DNA of 64,000 bases from Dyadobacter chenwenxiniae (lineage in GTDB: Bacteria > Bacteroidota > Bacteroidia > Cytophagales > Spirosomataceae): contig NZ_CP094997.1 in assembly GCF_022869785.1 (NCBI RefSeq), positions 1,364,001 to 1,428,000 on the forward strand, given 5' to 3'. Of the stretch, positions 35,602 to 44,407 are shown in pieces. A program made the position numbers and the translations under genes. Below the pieces are notes generated by a model, which saw only the letters and a list, made by a program, of their open reading frames with translations, was not told where the DNA came from and searched no databases. Every line of letters starts with the position of its first letter. Position 1 is the stretch's first letter.

Positions 35602-38600
35602 TTTGAGTTTCTTGAGTGTGAGGGAATATGTCGACTGCGTGAACGAATTGTTCGGTCAACGAGCCGTCCTCTTCATCTTTGATCATTTTTCTGCCGTCGG
35701 CCAGTGTACCAAATATGTAGTACAATCCAGGGATAATAATGACCCCGAAAATGGTTCCGAAGAGCATTCCGCCCATCGCAGATGCACCAATTGTTCGGTT
35801 ACCAATGGCTCCGGCGCCTGTGGCAATGATCAGGGGGATCAAACCGGCAACGAATGCGAACGACGTCATCAAAATAGGACGGAAACGGACCCTGGCGCCT
35901 TCGATAGCCGCATTGAGGATTGTTTCTCCCTGCTGCCGCTTCTGGACGGCAAACTCCACGATCAACACGGCGTTTTTACCCAGCAGCCCGACGAGCATAA
36001 TCAAACCGATCTGTGCGTAAATGTTGTTTTCCAGGCCCATTAATTTGAGCAGAAGGAATGAACCAAACACCCCAACCGGAAGTGATAGCACAACCGCAAA
36101 CGGAATGATGAAGCTCTCATACTGCGCTGCCAGTACGAAATAAACAAAGGCCAATACGATCGCAAATACAACCAGCGACTCGTTTCCACGGATCGACTCG
36201 TCATAAGAAAGACCTTCAAAAGCGATGTCATAACCTTGCGGCAATGTTTTGGCGGCCACTTCGCGGATCGCCTGAATGGCATCGGCAGTGGTGTAACCTT
36301 TGGCCGGAAGACCCTGGATCGCCGCTGAATTGTACAGGTTGAAACGCGTGATCTCGTTCGGGCCCTGACCTTTTTTCAATGTCATAAAGGACGAGTAAGG
36401 CACCATTTCGCCTGCGTCATTTTTTACAAACAATTTCAAAAGATCGGAGGGAAGCCGTCTGAAACTCGGGTCAGACTGTACATACACTTTAAAGAACTGG
36501 TTGAACCTCGTAAAGCCCTGCTCGTATGTGCTACCGATCATAATGTTCAGGTTGTCCATCGCTTTTCCGATCGACACGCCTTTTTGCATCGCAAGCTGGT
36601 TATCAATTTGCAATTCATACTGTGGATAGTTCGCTGCGAAGAAGGTGAACAAGCCCGTAAGCTCAGGACGTTTCGCCAGATCCTCCATGAATTTTTTATT
36701 GATCTTGTCAAATTCCGCGTAGTCGGTGTCAGATGTTTTATCCAAAAGACGCATGGAGAAACCGCCGGATGTACCAAAACCAGGAATTGCCGGTGGCTCG
36801 AAGAATTCAACGACCGCACCGAGGCCTCTTGTTTCGGCTTCCAGTTCTTCCATGATTTCTTTCACATTCTGCTTGCGGTCGTGCCATGGTTTCAGGTTGA
36901 TCAAACACGTTCCGGCATTGGAACCACGGCCTTCTGTCATGATCTCATAACCTGCCAGTGACGAAACCGACTCGATTCCTTCCACTTCTTCGCATATCTT
37001 TTGAAGACGGCGCGAAACCTCATTGGTTTTTTCCAGCGTAGATCCCGGAGGCGTCTGGATAATGGCGTAGATCGTGCTTTGGTCTTCGTTTGGAATAAAA
37101 CCTGCGGGTAAAATTTTATTTACAAACACAATTCCCGCACAGAATCCCAGTAATACAACCCAGGTCACAACCCTGCGGCTGACAATGCGTTTCAGCAGGC
37201 TTACATATCTTCCCGTGAGCTTATCAAATGTCCTGTTGAAACCGTCGAGCGCTTTGGTAAGGAAGTTTTTCTTTTTCGGATGGCCGTGGTGATTTTGAAG
37301 CAGCATTGCGCACAAAACCGGCGTAAGCGTAAGAGCAATAAGCGCCGAGATCACGATAGAACTAGCCATAGTGATCGAGAACTGGCGGTAGAATGTTCCG
37401 ACCGGACCGGACATGAAAGAGATCGGAAGAAATACCGAAACCATCACCGCTGTGATCGCAATGATCGCACCGCTGATCTCGCCAAGCACTTTTTTCACTG
37501 CATTAAAAGGCGATATCCCCGGCTCTTCCTCAAACTTCGCATGGACGGCCTCGACGACGACAATCGCGTCATCGACCACAATCCCAATCGCAAGTACAAG
37601 CGCAAAAAGCGTGATCAGGTTGATCGAGAGCCCGAATGCCTGTATGACAAAGAATGCCCCGATGAGCGAAACCGGCACCGCCAGGATCGGAATCAAAGTA
37701 GAGCGCCAATCGCCAAGAAATATGAACACCACCAGGGCAACCAGGATAAATGCATCGCGCAATGTGTCAATAACCTGCTCAATAGAGGCGTCCAAAAACT
37801 GCGAAACGTCATAGCTGATCTTGTAATCCACACCCGGAGGAAAGGATTGTTTCATCACGTCTAGCTTCTTTTTCACCTCTTCAATTACGTCGCTGGCATT
37901 ACTTCCGTAATTCTGACGCAATACAATCGCAGCCGAAGGATGGCCGTCGAGGTTAGAATAAATATCGAAGAATTCGGAACCAAGTTCCACTTTGGCAATG
38001 TCACGCAAGTGAACGCTTTCACCCTGTGCATTGGCCCGGACAATGATATTTTCGTATTCTTCCGGCTTGTCGTAACGGCCTTTGTAAGTAAGCACATATT
38101 CAAGCGACTGGGCTGCGATACCGGAGCTCTGTCCGATACGTCCTGGACGACCTACGATACTCTGCTCGCCCACCGCCTTCATAACTTCTACGGTCGAAAT
38201 GTTATAGGCACGCATACGTTCCGGATTCAGCCAGAGACGCATGGCATATCTGCGGGAACCTAATATTTGTGCTCTTGCAATCCCTTTTGTCCGCTGGATT
38301 TCGGGGATCATTTTTACTGTTGCGTAGTTGAACAGGAATTTCTCGTCAATGCTTTTATCTTTTGAATAAAGGTTGACATACATTAACATACTGGGCTGAA
38401 CGGGCGAAATGATAACCCCTTCACGCTGAACCAGTTCCGGTAAAAGTGGCATTACCTGATCCACCCTTGTCTTTACCCGGATAACGGCCACGTTCGGGTC
38501 GGTGCCGGGCTCGAAGATGATCCTGAGCGTCGCCTCCCCCGCACTCGTTGCATCGGTAGCAATGTACCGCATGTCCTGAACCCCGTTAATGGCCTGTTCA

Positions 38601-38794
38601 AGGGTGATCAATGTTGATTTTACCAATACATCGGCACTCGCACCGGGATAGGCGATGAAGATGTTGACTGTTGTAGGGGCAATGTCCGGGAATTGGGAAA
38701 TGGGTAATTTCTCAATCGCCAGGATGCCTATAAATACGATCATGATCGAGATCACGATTGCAAATACAGGTCTTCTTATGAATTGATTAAACAT
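35588..38794 (-). CDS. RND multidrug efflux transporter (HAE1/AcrB type)
   Basis: A 1068-residue inner-membrane pump of normal length. It starts MFNQFIRRPVFAIVISIMI, has the proton-relay helix LVLAIGIVVDDAIVVVEAV (paired Asp), the porter-domain phrases GSRRYAMRLWLNPERM and PPGSTLEKTNEVSRRL, and the C-terminal GLLGKNAVLIVEFAVQ and RFRPILMTSFAF. It should expel hydrophobic compounds with its adaptor, 28 bases upstream, and its outer-membrane factor, which overlaps downstream. The acidic C-terminal tail of about 30 residues is common in Bacteroidota. Confidence 0.96.
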   Translation of the reverse strand: MFNQFIRRPVFAIVISIMIVFIGILAIEKLPISQFPDIAPTTVNIFIAYPGASADVLVKSTLITLEQAINGVQDMRYIATDATSAGEATLRIIFEPGTDPNVAVIRVKTRVDQVMPLLPELVQREGVIISPVQPSMLMYVNLYSKDKSIDEKFLFNYATVKMIPEIQRTKGIARAQILGSRRYAMRLWLNPERMRAYNISTVEVMKAVGEQSIVGRPGRIGQSSGIAAQSLEYVLTYKGRYDKPEEYENIIVRANAQGESVHLRDIAKVELGSEFFDIYSNLDGHPSAAIVLRQNYGSNASDVIEEVKKKLDVMKQSFPPGVDYKISYDVSQFLDASIEQVIDTLRDAFILVALVVFIFLGDWRSTLIPILAVPVSLIGAFFVIQAFGLSINLITLFALVLAIGIVVDDAIVVVEAVHAKFEEEPGISPFNAVKKVLGEISGAIIAITAVMVSVFLPISFMSGPVGTFYRQFSITMASSIVISALIALTLTPVLCAMLLQNHHGHPKKKNFLTKALDGFNRTFDKLTGRYVSLLKRIVSRRVVTWVVLLGFCAGIVFVNKILPAGFIPNEDQSTIYAIIQTPPGSTLEKTNEVSRRLQKICEEVEGIESVSSLAGYEIMTEGRGSNAGTCLINLKPWHDRKQNVKEIMEELEAETRGLGAVVEFFEPPAIPGFGTSGGFSMRLLDKTSDTDYAEFDKINKKFMEDLAKRPELTGLFTFFAANYPQYELQIDNQLAMQKGVSIGKAMDNLNIMIGSTYEQGFTRFNQFFKVYVQSDPSFRRLPSDLLKLFVKNDAGEMVPYSSFMTLKKGQGPNEITRFNLYNSAAIQGLPAKGYTTADAIQAIREVAAKTLPQGYDIAFEGLSYDESIRGNESLVVFAIVLAFVYFVLAAQYESFIIPFAVVLSLPVGVFGSFLLLKLMGLENNIYAQIGLIMLVGLLGKNAVLIVEFAVQKRQQGETILNAAIEGARVRFRPILMTSFAFVAGLIPLIIATGAGAIGNRTIGASAMGGMLFGTIFGVIIIPGLYYIFGTLADGRKMIKDEEDGSLTEQFVHAVDIFPHTQETQNDEQ

Positions 38795-38822
38795 GTCGTT
38801 TTGTGCTTTTTAAGATAGCTGA

Positions 38823-39905
38823 CTATTCGGCGTACAGACTTAAATTGGAGATAACAGAATCAGGTTTCACGAATGTAGAGTGGATCTTTTCGTTCTCTTT
38901 CACCTGGCGCAGACCTTCCAGAAGGATTTTGTCATCCGCTTTCAGACCGGATTTCACGACAAAAATGTGCGGCAGCTCGGCCTCAATCTGGATTTCCCTC
39001 GAACGGATCTTGTTGTCTTTGTCCACCACATACACGTATTTCTTTTCCAAAACTTCAAAAGTGGCTTTTTGCGGGATCAGCAAAGCATTTTTCATAGGAA
39101 CTGTAACGAGGATGTTGCCCGTTTCGCCGTGTCTCAGCAGTCTTTTCGGATTCGGGAATGTGGCCCTGAAAGCGATGTTACCAGTTTCGTTATTGAAGTC
39201 AGCTTCAATCGTTTTGACTGTTCCGGAGTGTGGGAACATTTGGTTGTTCGCCATGCGCAGGTTAACATTCAGCATGCCGGCTGTGGCTTCGTTTGCCTTG
39301 TAATCCAGGTATTCAGCTTCGGGAACATTGAAATAAACCCACATTTCGCTGTTATCAGATAATGTTGTCAGCAGATCGCCTTCGTCCAGAAGACTTCCGA
39401 GCCTCACCTGGAAATGGTCCATGATGCCATTAAATGGCGCGCGGATTTCTGTAAAGCCTAAATGCGTTGTGGCCAGTCCGAGTTCTGCTTTGGCTTTGTC
39501 CAGTTTGGCTTTTGCCAGCGCCAGTTCATTTTTGGAAACCACATTGCTGTCGGCCAGCGACTTGGTATTTTTAAATTCAATTTCTGCAAAATTGGCCTCT
39601 GCCTGCGCTTTTTGCTGTTCCGCCTGATAAAGCATCGGCATGATCTTGAACATTAACTGCCCCTTCTTAACAGTCTGTCCTTCATCCACATAAATGTTTT
39701 GTAAATAACCTCTTTCCAATGCCCGCAGCTCAATGTGGCTAATGGCCCGGATCTGGCTTACATATTCCTTTGTGACCAATGTGTCTCTTTGCAGGGGGCT
39801 TGTAACGAGGAATTTAACTTCTTCCTCCTTTTCTTCTTTTTTGGATTCACAGCTTGTGTGGAACATTGTTGCACACAAACTGAGGACCATGAGAATTCTC
39901 TTCAT
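38823..39905 (-). CDS. RND efflux periplasmic adaptor (membrane fusion protein)
   Basis: A 360-residue lipoprotein (lipobox HTSC, Cys19). It shows the split lipoyl domain (RGYLQNIYVDEGQTVKKGQLMF and ITEIRAPFNGIMDHFQVRLG, in part), a helical hairpin at about 95-140 rich in Ala/Lys/Glu, a beta-barrel region, and a membrane-proximal domain (KYVYVVDKDNKIRSREIQI). It links the inner-membrane pump to the exit duct. It is the first gene of the operon. No regulator gene is adjacent, and the long gap upstream may carry control sites. Confidence 0.95.
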   Translation of the reverse strand: MKRILMVLSLCATMFHTSCESKKEEKEEEVKFLVTSPLQRDTLVTKEYVSQIRAISHIELRALERGYLQNIYVDEGQTVKKGQLMFKIMPMLYQAEQQKAQAEANFAEIEFKNTKSLADSNVVSKNELALAKAKLDKAKAELGLATTHLGFTEIRAPFNGIMDHFQVRLGSLLDEGDLLTTLSDNSEMWVYFNVPEAEYLDYKANEATAGMLNVNLRMANNQMFPHSGTVKTIEADFNNETGNIAFRATFPNPKRLLRHGETGNILVTVPMKNALLIPQKATFEVLEKKYVYVVDKDNKIRSREIQIEAELPHIFVVKSGLKADDKILLEGLRQVKENEKIHSTFVKPDSVISNLSLYAE

Positions 39906-40238
39906 GATGGTTTTTGCTATTTGATAAAATATGGTTAACTACGCATGTTTTTGTCCGATATTAGATCAAATCCTAAGCCCTGAATTATGAAAATTCTGTG
40001 AGACAAGATGTAAACCATCACGAATAGGATTACATTGTTCATTGAAATGAGGGTTTCTATTTTTGTAGAATTGGATTTAACTAATACCGATACAAAAACC
40101 GCACATTACCGTTAATAGCAAGTTAAAAGCGTGTTAAAAACGCATTAAAAAAGCATGGCAACACCGTGGACAAGTTTAATCCAGGTCAAAAAAGAATTTT
40201 TGTACAGCTATAAAAATGCGGTGAGCATAAGAGAAGAA
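39906..40238. other. Non-coding leader region of the RND operon
   Basis: I see no gene in this A/T-rich stretch. It should hold the minus-strand promoter of the efflux operon, but I found no clean TTTG/TAnnTTTG pair. Around 40120-40155 there are three loose direct copies of TTAAAA(A)-GC (in AGTTAAAAGCG, TGTTAAAAACGC and CATTAAAAAAGC), which could be a regulator site. Confidence 0.4.
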
Positions 40239-40395
40239 GGCGCAGAGCGCCCCTGTTTCTAGCTAAAAGAAATCGAGAATTTACGAATGGCTACGGCGGG
40301 GCCGCCATGACCATTGATTTTCATAGGTGGCCCCGCAGGGGCCGAAACCGAGCGTGAGGTGTCCGGTTTCTAGAAACAGTGTGCTGCTCCGCAGC
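40239..40395. repeat. GC-rich structured island: candidate interspersed repeat or non-coding RNA
   Basis: Five stem-loops are packed in 157 bases. They are: GGCGC/GCGCC (40239-40251); an outer 10-base pair of arms CTGTTTCTAG (40253) and CTAGAAACAG (40370); a strong GCGGGGCCGCC/GGTGGCCCCGC stem (40296-40336), extended by ATGA/TCAT; GAAACCG/CGGTTTC (40344-40370); and GCTGC/GCAGC (40383-40395). No open frame fits. Its composition differs sharply from the flanking A/T-rich DNA. The first GAAACCG/CGGTTTC stem competes with the outer arms for one base. Confidence 0.55.
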
Positions 40396-40479
40396 GTTGA
40401 CAGGCTTAGCGCTCTGGTTCTGATATGAAACGCTGATAAACAGCAATCCGGCAACAAGCAGCGGGCTTAATCTCAAACA

Positions 40480-41610
40480 CTATTCCTGATTTGTAGGAGC
40501 CTGATTAATTTTCCAGCGCTTCATAATGATCTTCCCGGAAAAGCGTTTGAGGTGATATTTTTCAGGTTCCCCGATCAGGAATCCGTATGCTTTCATCGAT
40601 GGAACTGCGTCAAAAACAACTTTTAACACTGCTGTTATTGGAATAGCCAGGATTAATCCGGCCAGGCCGAAGAGCATACCACCCAACAGCAAGCCTATCA
40701 ATGCCATCAACGGATTGATACTCACTTTTCCACCGACAATGTTGGGCGTGAGGAAATTCCCTTCCAAAAATTGTACAACCTGGAACCAGGCAACAACGCC
40801 AACAGCATACCACGCGCTGTCTCTTGTTGCCAGCGCGAACAAGGCCGGAAGTATTGAACCAATCGCAATGCCGATATAAGGAAGCAACATTAGCAAGGAC
40901 GCCAGAATACCGAAGAACCACGCATAAGGAATGCCCAAAACGAGAAGCCCAACCGTATTCAGGACAGCCACAATGCCCATAACGGTTACCAGTCCGACGA
41001 GATAGCTCTGTACAACATAATAAATCTTGTTCAGCACATCGCTGACCAGTTCTTTGGAGGCAGACGCAAAGGCGAGAAAGAAAAATTCACGAAAGAAATC
41101 GCGATAGTACAACAGGAAAAACGTGAACAACGGCACCACAACGACGCCTGCAAGAATGCCGCCGACAGAACCAAAAGCCGTGCTGACAATAACGCCGGCA
41201 TTGCTTACGACCCGATTGGAAAACCCGGTGATTTGCTTGGTGATTTCCCCTTCTTCTATCCCGAAACGCCTCGTAAACCATTTCTGAATGGTTTCCAGAA
41301 TGTGCATAAAACGCACTTGCAGGTCGTCTCCATTGGCACCGATCACAATAACCTGATGAACGATGAACCAAACCAGGGTTCCGATCAGCACAATGGCGAT
41401 CAAAACGGAGAGCAACGATGCGGTTACGCGGTTCAGCTTGAACTTTTCAAAAAAACGGGTGATAGGAAACAGCGATATGGCCAGGAGAATCGAAAAAAGC
41501 AGCGGGATCAAAACGCCTTGCAGCACATAGAGTAATGCAATGATCAAAACCAGGCTTAGCAAAGATGCAGCGAGGTTAAGACTTCGGAGACTATCGGAAA
41601 ATTTGATCAT
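40480..41610 (-). CDS. AI-2E family (TqsA/PerM-type) membrane permease, second copy
   Basis: A 376-residue inner-membrane protein with the same architecture as the gene at 3862: N-terminal helices, a periplasmic helical segment, then the C-terminal core with LLMLLPYIGIAIG, NIVGGKVSINPLMALIGLLLGG and GLAGLILAIPITAVLKVVF. The substrate is unknown. I placed the start at the ATG 41610, just before the first helix; the frame is open for 26 more codons. It lies beside a toxin-antitoxin pair on the same strand with a 104-base gap. Confidence 0.88.
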   Translation of the reverse strand: MIKFSDSLRSLNLAASLLSLVLIIALLYVLQGVLIPLLFSILLAISLFPITRFFEKFKLNRVTASLLSVLIAIVLIGTLVWFIVHQVIVIGANGDDLQVRFMHILETIQKWFTRRFGIEEGEITKQITGFSNRVVSNAGVIVSTAFGSVGGILAGVVVVPLFTFFLLYYRDFFREFFFLAFASASKELVSDVLNKIYYVVQSYLVGLVTVMGIVAVLNTVGLLVLGIPYAWFFGILASLLMLLPYIGIAIGSILPALFALATRDSAWYAVGVVAWFQVVQFLEGNFLTPNIVGGKVSINPLMALIGLLLGGMLFGLAGLILAIPITAVLKVVFDAVPSMKAYGFLIGEPEKYHLKRFSGKIIMKRWKINQAPTNQE

Positions 41611-41713
41611 GGTTGGAATTAATGGGATGCGACCGGCAATCGGAATGGAAAATGTATAAATACCATGCCCATTCACTGCCTTCTCCACAGAATTGACCAG
41701 CTATTTTCGATAG

Positions 41714-41980
41714 TTACTGATCATAATGACCATGAACACTCATTACAAAAATGTCGCCATCAGAGACAACTTTGTATATGAGCCGGTGCTCGTCCGTAAT
41801 GCGCCTGCTCCAGCATCCCTTAAATTGATGTTTCAGTCCCTCCGGCTTGCCAATTCCTTCAAACGGATGTTTCTGGATATCGGTGATCAGTTCAAAAACC
41901 TTTTTTACAAGGCGGGGTTCCGTTTTAGACCATTGGGTCAGGTCCTCAATAGCGAGTGTATCAAAAATAATTCTCCTCAT
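41714..41980 (-). CDS. YoeB/Txe family mRNA-cleaving toxin
   Basis: An 88-residue toxin of the RelE fold. All expected catalytic residues are present: Glu47 in GIGKPEGL, Arg66 in DEHRLIY, and His85-Tyr86 in VHGHYDQ; the family block GCWSRRIT is intact. Such toxins cut mRNA at the ribosome during stress and are held inactive by the partner antitoxin. The ATG overlaps the end of the preceding antitoxin gene by four bases (ATGA), the normal coupling for these modules. Confidence 0.93.
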   Translation of the reverse strand: MRRIIFDTLAIEDLTQWSKTEPRLVKKVFELITDIQKHPFEGIGKPEGLKHQFKGCWSRRITDEHRLIYKVVSDGDIFVMSVHGHYDQ

Positions 41981-42240
41981 CCAATCGAAAGGTGCCGAGC
42001 AAACTGGTCGAATGTATCGCCGTTGAAACTAATAACATTGCCTTTCTCAAGGTTGTCGAGGGACTTTTCAAGTCTTGAAAAATATTCATCCCTTGTTTCA
42101 TTCCTTAATATTCCGGACGAAGGTATTTCAGTGATACTGATCGTAATTTCGCTATTCTCGGCACCGCTTAGTAGCATTCGGATCTTATTGACCAGTTCAT
42201 CGGTAAACTCAGATGCACTGACCCGCAATACAGCTTCCAT
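41977..42240 (-). CDS. Antitoxin of the YoeB-type toxin
   Basis: An 87-residue protein directly upstream of the toxin and overlapping it by four bases. The N-terminus (MEAVLRVSASEFTDELVNKI) is predicted as strand plus helix. The last part NVISFNGDTFDQFARHL resembles the C-terminal toxin-binding helix of YefM-like antitoxins. It does not show a clear Phd/YefM N-terminal DNA-binding block, so its fold is uncertain. ATG at 42240 gives the compact form. Confidence 0.8.
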   Translation of the reverse strand: MEAVLRVSASEFTDELVNKIRMLLSGAENSEITISITEIPSSGILRNETRDEYFSRLEKSLDNLEKGNVISFNGDTFDQFARHLSIG

Positions 42241-42303
42241 ATATTTTAATTTTTTCTTTAAAGTTAAAAATTTAATGAGTTGAAAACGAACCCAACCATG
42301 CAC

Positions 42304-42345
42304 AAAAAAAGGGCGCTGGTGATTTCGCACCAACGCCCCCTTTTT
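42304..42345. terminator. Terminator after the sugar dehydrogenase gene
   Basis: The arms GGGCGCTGGTG and CACCAACGCCC (10 of 11 pairs) enclose a six-base loop. Seven As on the left act as the U tract for the minus strand, and five Ts lie on the right, so it may work in both directions. Confidence 0.85.
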
Positions 42346-42357
42346 CTCTAACCCTTA

Positions 42358-43602
42358 TTATTTTTTGTAAATGCGGTACAGTCTGCCCTGATCGGTTACT
42401 GCGTAAAGTGCGCCGTCCTTGCCTTCTGTAATGTCGCGGAAACGCTGTCCTTCCGACGCCAACAGCCTTTCTTCACCTACAACTTTGTTATTCTCAATCA
42501 CGAGCCTGACAATGTGCATGCTGCTCAAACCGCCAATGAAGAGGTTATTTTTCCATTCAGGAATGCTGTCGCTGCTGTAAAACGTAATGCCGCTAGGCGA
42601 AACAACCGGATCCCAATAGTAAACGGGCTGCTCCATGCCTTCTTTCACCTGGATGGAATCGCCGATTTTCTTGCCGCTGTACTCAATACCGTAAGTAATG
42701 GTGGGCCAGCCGTAATTTTTACCGGCCTCAATGCGGTTCAGCTCATCGCCGCCTCTCGGGCCGAATTCAACTTCCCAAAGATCGCCCGATACCGGGTGAA
42801 ATGCCAGTCCCTGCACATTGCGGTGTCCGTATGAATAAATCTCAGGTTTTGCGTCTGCTTTGCTGGCAAACGGACCACCTGCAACCGGTTTGCCGTCCTT
42901 GGTAATACGGATCACTTTCCCAAGGCTGGAATTCAAATGTTGCGCCTGTGGCCTGGAAACGGTGTCTGAACGCTCACCGGTGCTAATCACCAGATCGCCT
43001 TTCTTATCAAACAAAATCCTTCCGCCGTAATGCAGATTGCTTGGAAATGCTGGCGTAGCGCGGTATATGACAGTTGCTCCCTCGATCTTCTTCTCGTCTG
43101 CCGAAAGTTTTCCTTTCGCCACGGAAGTAAGGTTGCCACCCGGACGCGTTTCTGCGAATACCCAGTAAACCATTCTGTTCTTGTCAAATTCTGGGTCCAC
43201 CCGGATGCCCAGCAAACCACCTTGTCCTTCCGAATTAACAGCCGGGATGCCGGTGATCGGCGCGCTAACTTTGCCGTCGGTGGTGGCAATGCGAATCGTA
43301 CCCGCTTTTTCGGTGATGATCAAACGACCGTCCGGTAATGTGGTAATGCCCCATGGATTTTTGAGGTCACTGGCTAAAACTTTGCCTTCGTAGGCGGTTG
43401 TGGATTTCACGCCGCCGATCCTTGTCTGGCCTTCAAAAGAAGGTTTATAATCAGAATTTGCCTTTTGTGTTTCAACAGGAGCGCTGGTCGCAACAGCCGT
43501 GCTGTCCTTTTCAGCAGCATCTGAATTTTCAGATTTTTTGTTTTGGCAAGAAGCGATCACAAAAGCTGCCCCGGCCAGGGTTAGGATAATACTTTTAGTC
43601 AT
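42358..43602 (-). CDS. PQQ-dependent sugar dehydrogenase-like lipoprotein
   Basis: A 414-residue lipoprotein (VIASC, Cys19) with a Ser/Ala/Glu-rich linker and a six-bladed glucose/sorbosone dehydrogenase propeller from about residue 70. Typical phrases are LKNPWGITTLPDGRLIITEKAG, GQGGLLGIRVDP, YSYGHRNVQGLAFHP, EFGPRGGDELN and NYGWPTITYG (long ones cut). These enzymes use PQQ and calcium to oxidise aldoses in the periplasm or on the surface; PQQ must come from elsewhere. It is a single gene, divergent from a Crp-like regulator. Confidence 0.9.
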   Translation of the reverse strand: MTKSIILTLAGAAFVIASCQNKKSENSDAAEKDSTAVATSAPVETQKANSDYKPSFEGQTRIGGVKSTTAYEGKVLASDLKNPWGITTLPDGRLIITEKAGTIRIATTDGKVSAPITGIPAVNSEGQGGLLGIRVDPEFDKNRMVYWVFAETRPGGNLTSVAKGKLSADEKKIEGATVIYRATPAFPSNLHYGGRILFDKKGDLVISTGERSDTVSRPQAQHLNSSLGKVIRITKDGKPVAGGPFASKADAKPEIYSYGHRNVQGLAFHPVSGDLWEVEFGPRGGDELNRIEAGKNYGWPTITYGIEYSGKKIGDSIQVKEGMEQPVYYWDPVVSPSGITFYSSDSIPEWKNNLFIGGLSSMHIVRLVIENNKVVGEERLLASEGQRFRDITEGKDGALYAVTDQGRLYRIYKK

Positions 43603-43732
43603 TTGTTCTAAGTTAGCGGTTTCGAAATGAGATTTTGGGATGCCTTATTTTATGTATACACAATCTGGATAACGGTAAAGATGTGTTTTAGGATCAAAAT
43701 TAAAGGAATATCTTACAAAAATGTAAAAGCCT

Positions 43733-44329
43733 ATGGCAAACGAGCCGGAAATATACGCGCGACTGAGGGCCGTTGTTGACAAACTTGTGCCGCTTTCAAA
43801 CGATGAATGGGCTATCTTCCGAACATTCTTTATTCAAAAAGAAATGGATGCCAGGACGATGCTCACAAGAAAAGGACAAATTGAAGACGAGATTTATTTT
43901 ATCCATTCGGGGTTAATGAGACTTTATTATACCACCGAAAATGACGAACAGATTACGGCTTTTATATTTTCCGAAAACCTGTTTGCGAGTTGCCTGGAAA
44001 GTTTTATTGAGCAAATTCCCAGCACGCAGGACCTGGAAACGCTGGAACCCTGCTCATTGCTTGTCCTGAACAAAACCGGATTGGAACAACTCTATGATCT
44101 GGTGCCGAAAACCAGCATCATCATGCGGAAAGTGATGGAGCAGCGGTTCATCTCGGCGCAGCGCCTGCTTTCATCCTACATTCTGGCTAGCCCGCAGGAG
44201 CGTTATGAATTGTTTGCAAAGCATTATCCAGCTTTGGTACAACGCGTTCCGCAATACATTCTGGCCTCTTTCCTGGGCATAACCCCCGTCTCGCTGAGCC
44301 GGATCCGCAAAAGGATTTCCAAATCATAG
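43733..44329 (+). CDS. Crp/Fnr family transcriptional regulator
   Basis: A 198-residue one-component regulator. Residues 25-125 form a cyclic-nucleotide-binding fold (LTRKGQIEDEIYFIHSGLMRLYY), and a C-terminal winged helix ends QYILASFLGITPVSLSRIRKRI. Many Bacteroidota members of this group lack the residues for cAMP binding and respond to unknown cues. The neighbouring barrel gene 79 bases downstream has a palindrome over its promoter and may be its target. Confidence 0.9.
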   Translation: MANEPEIYARLRAVVDKLVPLSNDEWAIFRTFFIQKEMDARTMLTRKGQIEDEIYFIHSGLMRLYYTTENDEQITAFIFSENLFASCLESFIEQIPSTQDLETLEPCSLLVLNKTGLEQLYDLVPKTSIIMRKVMEQRFISAQRLLSSYILASPQERYELFAKHYPALVQRVPQYILASFLGITPVSLSRIRKRISKS

Positions 44330-44350
44330 ATCGTTTCTTATCCTTTGTTA

Positions 44351-44382
44351 ATCGCTAAACCCAATGGCTAGCGATAGTTTTG
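44351..44382 (+). promoter_or_regulatory. Operator-like palindrome overlapping a -7 element
   Basis: ATCGCTA (44351-44357) and TAGCGAT (44369-44375) form a perfect seven-base inverted repeat with an 11-base spacer. The right arm runs into TAGTTTTG (44375-44382), a good -7 match for the downstream gene at 44408. Control by the Crp-like protein encoded just upstream is a reasonable guess. Confidence 0.5.
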
Positions 44383-44407
44383 CATTTGTTACGCAAACAA
44401 ATGAGCT

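Noticed and set aside
37280..37864. 194-codon open frame on the plus strand inside the RND transporter gene
   Set aside because: It is antisense to a fully conserved AcrB-type gene, rich in Arg/Asp/His from codon-complement bias, and resembles no family.
40239..40395. tmRNA, RNase P RNA, 6S RNA or a tRNA in the structured island
   Set aside because: No tRNA-like acceptor or T-arm, no RNase P core, and no tag-peptide frame could be recognised.
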